DNA of 19,187 bases from Isohypsibius dastychi (Eukaryota; Tardigrada; Eutardigrada; Parachela; Isohypsibiidae): the NCBI GenBank assembly GCA_034696485.1, contig JAQIWT010000494.1:1-19187 (forward strand). Reading direction: 5' to 3'. This document shows positions 1 to 9,477 of this stretch, piece after piece; positions within the stretch are counted from its first letter, which is position 1, and each line of letters begins with the position of its first letter. The notes under the pieces are model-generated. The model made no database searches. It had not been told where the DNA came from and saw nothing but the letters and a program-made list of their open reading frames with translations. A program made the translations under genes and the position numbers.

Positions 1-383
1 CTGTTGTGAGGTTCGAAAGTGGTCAGAATCCATCAACTTGACAGCCTCTCCATCGTCAAGCCAGCTAGGCTACCATATTGTACATTATGTTTCGAAAGAA
101 AATTACTCTATTTGATCTTAACTGATTTAATCACAGTGCCGATTCTCAGCGGTTGAACATCGTGTATTAAAATACTCTTAAGCTCGGTCTGTGAGTACTA
201 TTTAGTGGTAACCCAAGGCACGGAGTCCACAACATCGCCATTTTTATCAATCTACAAAAGTCAGAACTAAGCCGCCCTGAAGTTACAGATCAAATCCTTT
301 TCTTTCTCACAACAGAGAAGAAACATTTTATCTGTGTGCGCAAAAACCGTTGCTAATGGATTTTTATCTTTGCAAAGCCTATG
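1..383. other. Region downstream of the four-pass protein gene; no gene seen
   Basis: No open frame with coding character or convincing splice sites was found on either strand. On the minus strand this is the 3' flank of the four-pass membrane protein gene, and part of it is probably its 3' UTR. No canonical AATAAA was found near that stop codon. Confidence 0.4.
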
Positions 384-1275
384 TTAAGCCGTCAGATATT
401 GCGGTTGTAAGGTTATATCGGTGGTTGTGACAATTTCCTTCAAGCGGTAATGAGGATTGCCGAATCGTTGTTTCCGATATCGTACAATGGTTACAATGCA
501 GGCAATCTGAATAATAAACCATGATATTAATGTTAGTTGAGGAGCAAAAGACCAGCACTTGATTATTGGTCTTCACTAACCGAAGCAACAAGATGAACCG
601 AGAATACGCCGACAATCGCTCCAAGTATTCGCATTTGATTGTCAAAATATTTCAACCCATTCTCGACGTCGTCTATGATATCAGAGCCGCCCACGTAGCT
701 CTTGAGCAACTATAAGTCAAAGTTTAGAAATCTGATCAAATAAATGAACAAACATTTCATGTATGTTTTATTTTAAATTAATGTTCGAGCTTACATCTAG
801 TCCTTTGACGGCATATTTCTCGATTGTGTGCGCTCCAGAGCTCTGTACGCTATACACACCAGCAAACTCCGTGGCAAAGAATCCCAACACAGCGATGTTG
901 AGTATAAATGCGAGAACGAAGCCAACTAGCCAGCTGGTCAAAAGTGATTTCAGGTCCTTTATTACAAATGAATCAACATGTAAATTCGCTGTTGGGGTCA
1001 TCAGGCTCGGTTGTGATCTACCTTTAGCACGCCGATTAGCAACAGTACTCCGAATAGCACACCAAGCCCTCCAGTTGAGAACGTTATGATCTTCGTTACA
1101 CTTGAGGCGACGTATAATACTTGGACGTGCTGAGCGATCTCGAAAATTATGCAGATGCAGCCGAATATCTGAAGAGAATAAATATGTTTTCCGACTCCTT
1201 AATGATTACCAAATCACTCACAATTGAATAGACAGCTACAGCCAAAGACTGTGCTTTCAAAGAACAACAAGCCAT
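384..1275 (-). CDS. Four-pass (tetraspan) membrane protein, 204 aa, five exons
   Basis: Exons on the minus strand are 1275-1222, 1168-1022, 956-795, 709-581 and 506-384. All junctions are phase 0 with GT-AG introns of 53, 65, 85 and 74 bases. The joined frame gives 204 residues from MACCSLKAQSL to QPQYLTA. Four hydrophobic segments are visible: about residues 10-38 (spanning exons 1-2), 45-66, 75-100 (exon 3) and 147-173 (exons 4-5). The loop between helices 3 and 4 is about 45 residues and has no Cys-Cys-Gly motif, so it is not a classical tetraspanin. The Cys-rich N-terminus and the tail motifs NPHY and QPQY loosely recall LAPTM4-type or related arthropod four-pass proteins, but this is weak. 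The start is the first ATG of exon 1, which sits just before helix 1. A plasma- or endolysosomal-membrane location is inferred. Function is unknown. Confidence 0.7.
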
Positions 1276-1766
1276 CTGAGAAATATTTGATCGGTTCTGA
1301 AATAAAATGAAAGTGTAAGGGAAAACGTGGTGTGGAAAACGGAAGATTGTTGACCGCTGAGTTGAGACAATGATATTTAAAAGCCGTTTCTGCATAGTCA
1401 GGTGTGTGTCACTGCTGCCCTCCGGGTCCGCCAGGTCGACATGGGAGTTCTTGTGTGAGATTATCACCGGATATGACGAAAGTTCTGAGCCACGAGACCG
1501 ATACCACGAGACCGCAATAGGTAATTAAATATCTCGTCAGACGACAATGCCTTGAACATCTTCTGCAAACGATGACTTGACTTCGTGGCTGCAAAGTACA
1601 CAACTGGTTTTTTGGGTTTAATCTGCCCGGAACGTCGTGAAAGGACATCCTTGTGCTGCATCCGTGGCAATTATTCTAAATTAACTTTTGTGATTTACGA
1701 TGTCATTGCCGGTGCAACCGTGTTGCGAAATTTCACATCGAAATACTGGTTCTAAGCAGTATTATA

Positions 1767-1955
1767 TTAATGTCCATTCACTTCGTACTTTCTGCCGCTT
1801 TCTCTGGTGGAAGATACGTTTGCCGAACTTCTAGTCTTCCTTGAAGGGGAATCTTGTTTTTGATCGCGTTCTTTGCGTGGTGGCTGAACAGAGACAGTCA
1901 CTAGCACCGCAGTTTTAGCGGTTGGAGAATCTTCAAACCTCATTCCCTTGAAACA
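1767..1955 (-). CDS. Possible terminal exon of an unknown gene (63 codons including stop)
   Basis: The minus strand is open for 63 codons after a plausible acceptor (TTTACTAG at 1963-1956) and ends in TAA. The product is hydrophilic and rich in Ser, Arg and Lys (for example PPRKERDQKQDSPSRKTRSS), as expected of a disordered cytosolic tail. No upstream exon could be joined with confidence from 1980-2700 on the same strand, so this may be chance. No family is recognised. Confidence 0.25.
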   Translation of the reverse strand, partial: CFKGMRFEDSPTAKTAVLVTVSVQPPRKERDQKQDSPSRKTRSSANVSSTRESGRKYEVNGH

Positions 1956-2712
1956 CTAGTAAATACAATCATTTTAAAAAATTGTTTTTCGAATTTGGGT
2001 ATAACACGTTCGAAATCATTGAGCAAATGGATGAAGCCACAAAGCATGTGTTCTGTATAATCAACGTGACATTCTTAATGAGTAACCTTTGGTTTTTAAC
2101 TTTTTTGAAAGCTGGACTCCGGAATCGGGTCTGAAATGGAGGGCGAATAGGAAGAAATTCCGCCCACCTATTCTGATGTGCCCATCACCAATACAGGATA
2201 TTTAGGCTGTAATCAATCTTCGTTCTAAATAAATCTCAGGTGCAGAATCATATGCCTGTGGCTGGTCAACCATCACCTAAGACATACCGGATAAATGCAA
2301 ATAATTAATCAGTTCGCAGTGTACCAGGTCACCCGTACATGCTCCATTCAAACTCCCACTACAGTTCTCACTACTACACCAAACTGAAACAGGAGAACAC
2401 TTATACTGTAATACGGTACATCGCAATCGCACGCAAATAAAAGGTCAGTCGAAAAATCAATGCTGTGCGATCCCATTTGGCAGTGACTCATACTGTACTG
2501 TAAGATTTTATTGATCAACCTTTCAGCAGGTGGAGCAGGCAGCGTAGGTGCGATAGAGGTAACTGCACTGCTGGAGCGCCCAATGATATCGATCTGTTTG
2601 TTTCAACCTCTCAGGCATCAAACTCTCGTTGAATTTGAAGTCCGATTCGGGACATAATTTATTTCACTTCTACGGAAAGTATATTCTTTTTACTTCATGA
2701 CAGCTGTTCGAA
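1956..2712. other. Intergenic stretch with short Pro/Tyr-rich coding-like fragments
   Basis: No complete gene is seen. Three plus-strand pieces read as protein: about 2107-2228, which includes EEIPPTYSDVPI but has a TAG just before it at 2148-2150; about 2238-2295 (QNHMPVAGQPSPKTYR); and 2324-2440 (PGHPYMLHSNSHYSSHYYTK, then TAA). Two sit behind acceptor-like sequences (TTTTTTGAAAG before 2111, AGTTCGCAG before 2320). An AATAAA lies near 2228. They could be exons of a small gene encoding a Pro/Tyr-rich tail, or remnants of one. Confidence 0.25.
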
Positions 2713-4248
2713 ATGCATTCACTGAACATGACCCAAGTTCTTCGTCATGCAGAGTCCGAGCCCAATATAGCTGGATACACGAAGAACTATCGCACGAGAA
2801 ATGAAGGGATACGGAATCGGGCGAAAGGTGTTGAAGGATCGCAGATGAGGGATATAATGACGCCGCCGGCCAGAATACCACCGAAAACCAAGAAAAGTAA
2901 GCAGGCTGGCGAATTTGTATTGAAGCAAGTTATACGTGTAGTGCAGTTTGATTTTCTGCAGAAGAAGTCAAAGATTTCACACAGGAGAACATTCTTCGGA
3001 TACGTAAAATGTCTGCCAAAAGACAAGAAGAAGCACAGAATGGAACGAAACCGCTGAGAGGAACATGGAATGGCAGCAAGTATTCGCAAGTCCCCTCAAA
3101 AGTCTTCGCTCAACTCGAGGTAAGCAAAATGTACAGCGTCCTCCTGATTTATGCACTGTGGGGCACTTCGGCGTTTATTACGCAACCAACACTGATATTT
3201 GAAAATTTTGATTAATTTCTTATGAATCATGAACCAAGAAATCCGAGTTAACATGGAAGTCGATGCTTTTTTGGTAATCCAAGTTGAATGTTTCAGGAGC
3301 GGATTAAAAACGACATAGAAAAGTCGCATTTACGAAGTCGTCCATCAAGCCACCAACCGCTCTCAACCATCCAACGCGCAAAGTCTGATATGAACTTGAC
3401 CCCAGCACTTCGGAAACTGGCCTTGTCCACGACGACTCCGTCCCCCAACTATGTTCGAAGAAATAGTCAAACTGTGCAATATACTCCACTTCGCTCCAAA
3501 GCTGTTCTCGATAAGCCAAAAGAACCGATGAACGAACTGCAGAGTATACCGAAGGGTAAAGTCGGCGGCCTTCCAGCAGAGTGAGTATCTCTCCGGACTG
3601 AGTGAAAATATCTTTCACGTGTGAATGGTTTGTTCAGGTTGCAAGAAAATAAAGAGATTCGTGAACGCGCTCGGAAGATTACAAGTGATGCAGAAAAGTA
3701 CTCCTTGCCACCAGGATCGTATTTAATGGATGAAAAGGAACGGAGCAAGTTGCTGATTGAATTATCCGAAGGTAATTCAACTTGATCTAACCCTCAGTTA
3801 AGGCAAAGCACTTGATGATATAAACACCTGACTGGGTGGAGGATGACTGCCCAATGTTTAAAATAATATCTTTTCAGCCAAAATAAACAAAGAGCGCGAG
3901 ATCTTCTTGCTCCCCGTGAGTACTGATACGCTACGCGCTCGCAAAAAGCGTGAGGAACTCGAGAAAGCGCTGCAGGAGATTGACGAAGGGCTAAACATTC
4001 TCTCCAAGCCTAAGGTCATTGTCCAAGATTCAGAATATGTCAAACGGATCATCACGGCTGCGAGAACACTAAACGAGCACATGCGAAAGACAACAACATC
4101 CTCGTCAACTGAAACTATGGAAAATGGTAAAAAGAGCAGTCTTAAGAAGAACACTGTCGTTAACGCTGCGAAATCGGCAATGAAACCCCAGACTGTTCCT
4201 TTACGCACGGGTCAGACCAAGTTCTACAAACCCAGTTCACAAAAGTGA
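2713..4248 (+). CDS. Enkurin-domain protein (ENKD1/enkurin-like), 376 aa, five exons
   Basis: Exons are 2713-2896, 2962-3119, 3297-3580, 3638-3771 and 3878-4248. Introns are GT-AG (65, 177, 57 and 106 bases) and the frame is continuous through phases 1, 0, 2 and 1. The N-terminus is basic and proline-containing (TPPARIPPKTKK). Exon 2 carries KEVKDFTQENILRIRK, resembling the conserved segment upstream of the domain in enkurin-domain proteins. Exons 4-5 hold the enkurin domain at about residues 210-310: LPPGSYLM, then DEKERSKLLIEL, then LLPVSTDTLRARKKREELEK and finally LNILSKPKVIV. The LPPG and LPVS-DTLR pattern is closer to ENKD1 than to sperm enkurin, as judged from memory of the families. 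Enkurins are axonemal or centriolar microtubule-inner or adaptor proteins that can bind calmodulin and TRPC channels, so a ciliary, sperm or centrosomal role is inferred. The first ATG of the frame was taken as start. Confidence 0.82.
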
Positions 4249-4480
4249 ATTCATTTATTCTAACCTCTGGATTTTGAAATGAAACGAATGGCAAACCAGC
4301 TGTGTTACGGTAAATCGTTTCCCAGCTGTATTAGAGAAAAATTACGGCCAGCATTCAGGACCCATATTAGTAATAATGCAAAGTTTACTCAAAATAGCAA
4401 CGACATGATCAGGCAGCGTACCTACTGCCGGCATACACTAACAGTCGATCCCGACTGTCTTGGTAATAAGGTAATGTAGT
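4249..4480. other. Short convergent intergenic spacer
   Basis: This 232-base gap separates the stop of the plus-strand enkurin gene from the stop of the minus-strand Ig-domain gene. An open frame on the plus strand (4279-4479) has no family resemblance and is probably 3' UTR. No plus-strand AATAAA was found. Confidence 0.5.
4254..4259 (-). promoter_or_regulatory. Candidate poly(A) signal AATAAA for the Ig/Thr-rich gene
   Basis: The minus strand reads AATAAA about 220 bases beyond the Ig/Thr-rich gene's stop and only 6-11 bases past the enkurin stop on the other strand. If it is used, the two transcripts overlap at their 3' ends. Confidence 0.4.
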
Positions 4481-5659
4481 TTACAGAGAACGTCCAACAC
4501 CGATACCGTATGCGGTGCGAGCGGCCAAGTTGGCCACGTATTCCTTTTGATTAGGGAAGAAAAGCACTAAGTGTTTTCTGCAGTTTACACACGGAGTAGT
4601 AGCGTTAGTAGTAGTATTTGTTGGAACTAGTTGTCGAAGTTCTTGTAGGAGGCTAATAGTAGTACTAGCTGTAGAAGTAGTTGTAGATGTAGGAGTAGTG
4701 GTAGTAGACGTGGTTGTAGGAGTAGTGGTAGTAGATGAAGTTGTAGGAATAGTGGTAGTAGATGAAGTTGTAGGAGTAGTGGTAGTAGATGAAGTTGTAT
4801 GAGTAGTGGTAGTAGACGTGGTGGTAGTTGTTGTTGTGAGTATCGAGTTGGTCTTGAATTTTTGAACTCCGGAAGCCCCCAGGTAGTACGGTCCAACACC
4901 TGGTCCCCATTTGCTACGGCCCACGTATTCTAGATGGGAATTAGCCGAGTTTGAGGATGAGTCAAGTGACCTCCCTGTAAAGGCACATTTTCTACACCGC
5001 ACTTGAGCAGAAATGACCCACTTGCTGAGGAATGTTTACACGTACCCCGAGGAATGCCTGTTTCCGACAAAGGGCAGTTGCAAAAAGCTGGATTAGGTCT
5101 GATGATTCCCTCCCCAGGTACCACTGGTCCATCTACGGAATGGCAGTAAATGAAAATTATACTCGGTCCGACGTCAACAAAAACCGTTAACATGTCGTAG
5201 ACTGCATCGCTTACCCATCACTTTCAACTCAATAGTCTCTGATTTCCCCACATGCTCCTCTTCCGTGCCAAGGGAAACGACAGCGATTTTGCAAGTGTAA
5301 TTTCCGCTTGCTCTCGAGGTTAGCCGGTGGAGTGTCAATGCGCTGACCTGTTGCTCCGATATCAAACTAACACTCCCCTGTATGGCCGCACTGGGATCGG
5401 TGGACAGGCTAACTTGTTGCCAGGCATTCATAAAGTCATTCGGAGGTGTGGATTTGAGAGGAATCGTCCAGTGCTGATCGTTGGCTTCGATCGTCCATAG
5501 AACACGGACGATAGCGTTCTCGTCAGCAATTTCCCAACTACACTGAAACTGGGCTTCTGCGTCGAGGCCATCGGTTTTGGGAAGTGTTAGAGACATATTG
5601 AAATCACTAGCCAGAGAAAATGGTACAAGCAGAATCCAAACTACAGACGCTAAAAACAT
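4481..5659 (-). CDS. Secreted Ig-domain protein with Thr-rich linker, about 341 aa
   Basis: Preferred exons are 5659-5215, 5132-5046 and 4974-4481, with introns of 82 and 71 bases. An in-frame alternative acceptor starts exon 3 at 5001 (44-base intron) and adds nine residues, VRCRKCAFT. Residues 1-17 are a signal peptide (MFLASVVWILLVPFSLA). Residues about 20-148 form one Ig-like domain: C40, W55 and the C-strand/F-strand pattern NYTC with C123. Exon 2 adds a short Pro/Cys segment (AFCNCPLSE). Then comes a block ending LEYVGRSKWGPGVGPYYLG, about 65 Thr/Ser/Pro residues in 9-residue repeats that would be heavily O-glycosylated, and a C-terminal block with CVNCRKH and EYVANLAARTAYGIGVG that resembles the first. 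There is no membrane helix or obvious lipid-anchor signal, so secretion to the extracellular matrix or cuticle is inferred. No specific family is recognised. Confidence 0.68.
4686..4820 (-). repeat. 27-bp tandem repeat (five copies) encoding the Thr-rich linker
   Basis: Five head-to-tail 27-base units lie at 4686-4712, 4713-4739, 4740-4766, 4767-4793 and 4794-4820. The second and fourth are identical and the others differ at a few sites. Each unit encodes nine residues of the type PTTSSTTTT or ITTSSTTTP on the minus strand. Less regular Thr codon runs flank the array on both sides. The unit length keeps the frame, so copy number can change without breaking the gene. Confidence 0.85.
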
Positions 5660-5854
5660 TTCGGCGATTGATTTTAATATGCAAACTGCTAACTTAATGA
5701 AGCAACTATGTTTTCGCTTGAAGGGTCAACGGTGTTCTTTTTATTTGGTTCAAAAGAGGTTGAAAAGTGCTGATGTTACGGATGCACTCCTCTCATCGCC
5801 AAGCGGGGTGCTGGTACAATAAAGCTTGTTATGAAGGATGTCAAGTCCTCGAAA

Positions 5855-5862
5855 CTTTTATA
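5855..5862 (-). promoter_or_regulatory. TATA-box-like site upstream of the Ig/Thr-rich gene
   Basis: The minus strand reads TATAAAAG about 195 bases before the Ig/Thr-rich gene's ATG, in otherwise non-coding sequence. A transcription start about 30 bases downstream would give a 5' UTR of roughly 165 bases. The match is good but unsupported by other evidence. Confidence 0.4.
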
Positions 5863-6067
5863 TCCGACCCACGCAGGTGGCTGGACGGTAAAAGATGTGT
5901 GTTCAGTCTGTGAGCCACCCTGCTTTATCCAGGAGTATTAGTTAGATAAGTTCGTGATGCCGTAAGTTGTGCCACCCTGTCAGAAAGTTGAAGGCGTAGG
6001 GTATTCTATTGAGCTCTTACATATTTTGTCCTACTCTTTTGATGCTACAGTATCTCAAAACCATCAG

Positions 6068-6080
6068 CCCCCCCCCCCCC
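6068..6080 (+). repeat. Poly(C) tract (13 C)
   Basis: An uninterrupted run of 13 C on the plus strand, immediately before two hairpin-forming inverted repeats. It is a homopolymer prone to length variation and sequencing error. Confidence 0.9.
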
Positions 6081-6151
6081 ACTTGAAAACTGGATTCCTT
6101 CAAGTGTGCTGGGAAACCGACGACCATCTTCATATTTAGAAGATAGTCGTC
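6080..6151. repeat. Two adjacent inverted repeats (hairpins)
   Basis: CACTTGAA at 6080-6087 pairs perfectly with TTCAAGTG at 6099-6106 across an 11-base loop. GACGACCATCTTC at 6119-6131 pairs with GAAGATAGTCGTC at 6139-6151 with a single mismatch across a 7-base AT-only loop. Both sit directly beside the poly(C) tract. Function is unknown. Confidence 0.6.
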
Positions 6152-6601
6152 GTCATGGTAGAGGCCGATGAAATTGCCGGTCAGGTAGATACTGTACTCC
6201 AAAATAAAGGAGATAAGCCCGGAAATCTTGAAAGGTGCATTCTACGCACAGCAAACCCATCGCTCGAAATTTGTGCTGGATTAAGTCCGACTACCACTCC
6301 AACACTACAGAGCAGAAAGAGTATAGACCCGTTTCGTTTGCTGACTGGACTTGTTCTTATTCAAGTACCAGATCAGTCAGCTAACCACTGGAGCGTTTCA
6401 GACTATATCGTGATGATAATGCTCAATTCGAAAACTCTCACAGTGTAGTCCATGAACCGCAATACTCTAACGAAAATATGGATCACCAGTGGCGAAAAGC
6501 AGACCGCATATTATGGTCTGGAGCCTTATGAGATGTAGGCAATAGTCATTCATACACATAATTTTCGGCGGTACGATGATTCATGCATCCAGGAAAAAAA
6601 T

Positions 6602-7129
6602 TCAAATGAAAAACGAGACGATGATGACAGTACGTATCTCAGCGCAACAACACGATGGCAAAGAAGACTCGAACAAAGGAGATTGGTTTCCTTGCGTCAA
6701 ATAGATACCTTCTGCCGAGAAATGATGATACCAATGATTGTGGTGACTAAATTGGTGTCTTCTGACCTTGGGAAGACGTTTGAGAATCTGAACTGAATCG
6801 TTCGTCCTGCGGTCTCGTCCTGCTTTCAATTTTTCCGGTTGTGGTTTCCATCTCCCGCATTGATAGCTGCCTTAAGGTTTGCATCCACCCAGATCGGACT
6901 GAACAAGCGGATCTTTTACTGGGATGACTGAGGGATCTTTAGTCGAATCGGTGAGTGAGTCTCTGGCTTCCTGGAGTATGTCCTTTGGAATGTAACTCTC
7001 CCAGCGTTCTTCGGAGCCAGCGAAATGAATGGCTAAAGTATGAACTATTTTCAAAGGCCAATGACAGAAGTTGTACCATAAACCGCAGAACTCACCAGTT
7101 AAAAGCGCGACAATCGACCAGATGCGCAT
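6602..7129 (-). CDS. Small secreted protein, unknown family (64 aa, or 132 aa with a third exon)
   Basis: Exon 1 (7129-7096) encodes MRIWSIVALLT. A 63-base GT-AG intron (donor GTGAGT) joins it in phase 1 to an exon starting at 7032, giving MRIWSIVALLTAIHFAGSEE, a good signal peptide. The rest is acidic and polar (SYIPKDILQEARDSLTDSTK, then VIPVKDPLVQSDL). Reading on gives GGCKP and a TAA at 6874-6872, for 64 aa. Alternatively a donor at 6888 and a 66-base intron join to an exon from 6822 to 6602, which adds a basic region (SVQILKRLPKVRRHQF) and a Cys triplet, for 132 aa. The KR and RR sites recall peptide-hormone precursors, but no known peptide motif is recognised. The shorter model is the safer one. 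Confidence 0.42.
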
Positions 7130-7886
7130 TTATTCACTCATCGCAACGATCATGCGATACGCACAAAGTTTCCAAGCGCAAGTTTCTGATGTGGTGAATT
7201 AGACGAACGCGTTCACTGAATAGAATCATAGCATTGCCAGGGGCTGATTATGTTCCAACGTCATATCCGCATGGTTTGTACTGCATTAGGGAAAGTGACG
7301 TTCCGTCAGCAAGGCTCTACAACATAGTTTATTTCACGACTTTGTCAGCTGCATAAAAGCTCAGCCTTGAACTGAACAGAGTACCTAGACCGACTTACAG
7401 TACCCGAGTCACCGGGCAGAATCACCGAATCAGAATCACCATGGAGAATCACTTTCAGTTGCTCTGTATATAACTATGTCAAAACCTAGTGCAATCGGGC
7501 GCATTAAAACTGCTGCCGTATTCAACAGAATCCACTTTTCTCATTCAAACACCCACTCGGTTTCTGTTTTACAAAATTGTTAGTTTTGTTGTAAGTGATT
7601 CAGTATGGTTAAATTATTTTTGTTCCAGTTCGACCTTTACTGAAAACAGTTGCTTGTGGTGAGAACGCTCAGGACGGATATTAAATCTCTACTTCGATTG
7701 TTTTCTTCTTTAACGTTCTACGGTTACTGTGGTGGATTAGAACTCTGGCGATTCAACCAATATCCCTTGGAAACCACGGAATTATTTTGAGCATAAAAGT
7801 CAAACATTACATCATGCTCATAGGTTGTTCTGACTTTCAGTCACCCTGTTTCCAAGAAGAGCCTCCACTGAAAATTTGATACATTA
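7130..7886. other. Intergenic; TATA-like site and a possible tiny spliced ORF on plus strand
   Basis: CATAAAAG at 7352-7359 on the plus strand is TATA-like. Downstream, an ATG in strong context (CACCATGG near 7440) opens MENHFQLLC and meets a GTATAT donor. A good acceptor (TTTTTGTTCCAG, near 7628) and a donor (GTGAG) bound a 30-base segment, and a further acceptor near 7739 leads to ELWRFNQYPLETTELF and a stop. The joined product would be about 35 residues. It is too short to judge by coding character, and a non-coding transcript is equally possible. Confidence 0.15.
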
Positions 7887-7892
7887 TTTATT
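7887..7892 (-). promoter_or_regulatory. Poly(A) signal AATAAA for the gustatory-receptor-like gene
   Basis: AATAAA on the minus strand lies about 170 bases after the receptor's stop codon at 8060, in AT-rich sequence. It is in the right place and orientation to end that transcript. Confidence 0.5.
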
Positions 7893-8059
7893 AAATCTGT
7901 TCAGCAGTATACATGGACACCCGACTTCTTGCTACGTATCGCAGGGATTGTTCCGTGAAGAACACGTTGCTGGCAATGGGGGTGTAGCGAGACAGCAAAA
8001 CATGTCTGTCAAACCATATTCATATTCCATCAAAATTTGCACATAGCCAGTTCATCTCA

Positions 8060-9477
8060 TCAAGGTAGAGACTGCCTGTACATAGTTTCACTCCCATTCC
8101 GCCAGAGCTGAAACTGTCGATCGAAATATTCCCTCGTCAGCAGATTCTTCATGTCCATTTTGGAGTCATATGTTTGGTACACAAGCAAAAGGTATGTCAG
8201 CATAATCCCCATCATCTAAAGAGGTAGCCCGCTTATCACTCCAATCAACATTTATTCTAGTAAAGGTACAGTACCATCACTACATAGTCTTTTGTCAAGT
8301 CAAAGAACCCTCCAGCGGACAAGCATAATGTCGACGACTTCATTTCTGAAATAAGCTCTTTGCACTCCAGCTTATGGGAATCACTCATATTCTGAGCCAT
8401 CATTTCTTCTAGTGCATCCGTTGTTCTTTTGACCTTCAGGAACAAACTACCTTTACGCACCATGCCTGGAAACAACGACCGCCAACAAGGCTGATTTCTC
8501 ACCTGAGTATCACAGAAGACACTTGATCCAATCCGTAAGAGCGAGTTGACCAGTCCCACACTTGCTAAACAGTACAGGAAAATCATGTAGGCTTCAAAGT
8601 CAGTTTTACGAAAGAAGAAGTCGAAATCTCCTTCACTATCGTCTTTGTCGATGATACGCAGTAACCCCGCGACAAAAGCCACAAACGTTATGACATCCCT
8701 TATGCAATAAATCAGCATGAGAGGAGAAAATACACGATTGATGCGGATAATTAGGCAGCGGAGCTTGGCAAAAGTCACTCTGCAGTTTTGAAGGGTAATC
8801 CCCGTGGCTTTCTCATCATTTGATACATCCAAGGTCTCAGCTGTGTTTGACATGGTGTTTCCGACTTCAACAGTCAAAATAATGGCAATGACCTGTGGGG
8901 CAGTTTCCAAGAACATACACATTGCATAGCCGAATGAATATCCCAATGTGACCGCATAAACTGGATTATAACTTGCATCATAGAAGGATTTCACGTAGAG
9001 TGTCATTGTGTCACCGAGGAGAAAGGTGAAAATCACATGGTGTAACATGACTATTCCCCAGGTGTAGAAAAAGCTGACTCCAGCCCAAAAGAGCATGAAA
9101 TAGGTAAATAGGATGCTTGATTGTGGATGGCAAATCTCTGCGCAGTATGTCAAAACACTATGTAGTTTGGGGAGATAAATCAGGCAGTAGATCTGGATGA
9201 ACAGAGTCTGCGCAAAGATGAACAATTTGAAGATGCATGATGTCAGTGTGAAGAACTCTAATTTGCTCAGCTGTGCTCCATAGGCGTTGATATAGTCGAA
9301 GATATTCGCACCGATGAATATATTAGACAAGCAGATGAGGAGAAGCGACCAGAGCTGCAACAACTGTTTTTTGATTGCAGAAGAAGAAGAATATGGATAC
9401 AACCCGGTGAATTGGATGATGAAAAAACACCACCGAGGGAGAACCATGTCACAAGGCTTGCTTCTTTGGTTGATCAT
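8060..9477 (-). CDS. Gustatory-receptor-like seven-transmembrane protein, 452 aa, two exons
   Basis: Exon 1 is 9477-8275 (401 codons). A 59-base intron joins it in phase 0 to exon 2, 8215-8060. Hydrophobic segments lie at about residues 43-61, 74-100, 124-152, 174-200, 248-275, 294-318 and 398-415. The N-terminus has the family's Gly-Leu-x-Pro feature (QFTGLYPYSSSS). The C-terminus has the invertebrate GR signature split by the conserved last intron: CLSAGGFFDLTKDYVVM, then MMGIMLTYLLLVYQTY, matching AGGxFxL...TYxxxxxQ. Length fits the usual 380-480. Insect GR and OR family proteins form tetrameric ligand-gated cation channels with an intracellular N-terminus, so chemosensation is inferred; the ligand is unknown. 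Exon 2 runs 37 residues beyond the TYxxxxxQ motif, longer than usual. The large first exon and the short second one are typical of the family. Confidence 0.8.

Larger units (their letters stand above)
5870..6601. other. Intergenic stretch; possible decayed membrane-protein exon on minus strand
   Basis: No intact gene is seen. On the minus strand, about 6360-6230 reads as a hydrophobic segment (SILFLLCSVGVVVGLNPAQ), and about 6235-6110, in a different frame, reads ISGLISFILEYSIYLTGNF. Together they look like parts of a multipass membrane protein, but the frame change has no room for a normal intron. A frame-disrupted relic is possible, and so is chance. The plus-strand open frame 6155-6448 shows no family features. 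Confidence 0.25.

Noticed and set aside
1464-1670. Minus-strand ORF with a short direct repeat (CCACGAGACCG twice)
   Set aside because: No splice context or family similarity; the repeat is only 11 bases and likely incidental.
3096-3748. Minus-strand ORFs in the enkurin gene
   Set aside because: They overlap plus-strand exons whose joined product shows a complete enkurin domain.
4686-4820. CRISPR-like array
   Set aside because: The 27-bp units are contiguous with no spacers and encode protein in a eukaryotic gene.
4627-4910. Leu-rich and Tyr/His-rich minus-strand ORFs over the Thr repeat
   Set aside because: They are other-frame readings of the 27-bp repeat. The Thr frame connects to exons with signal peptide and Ig domain.
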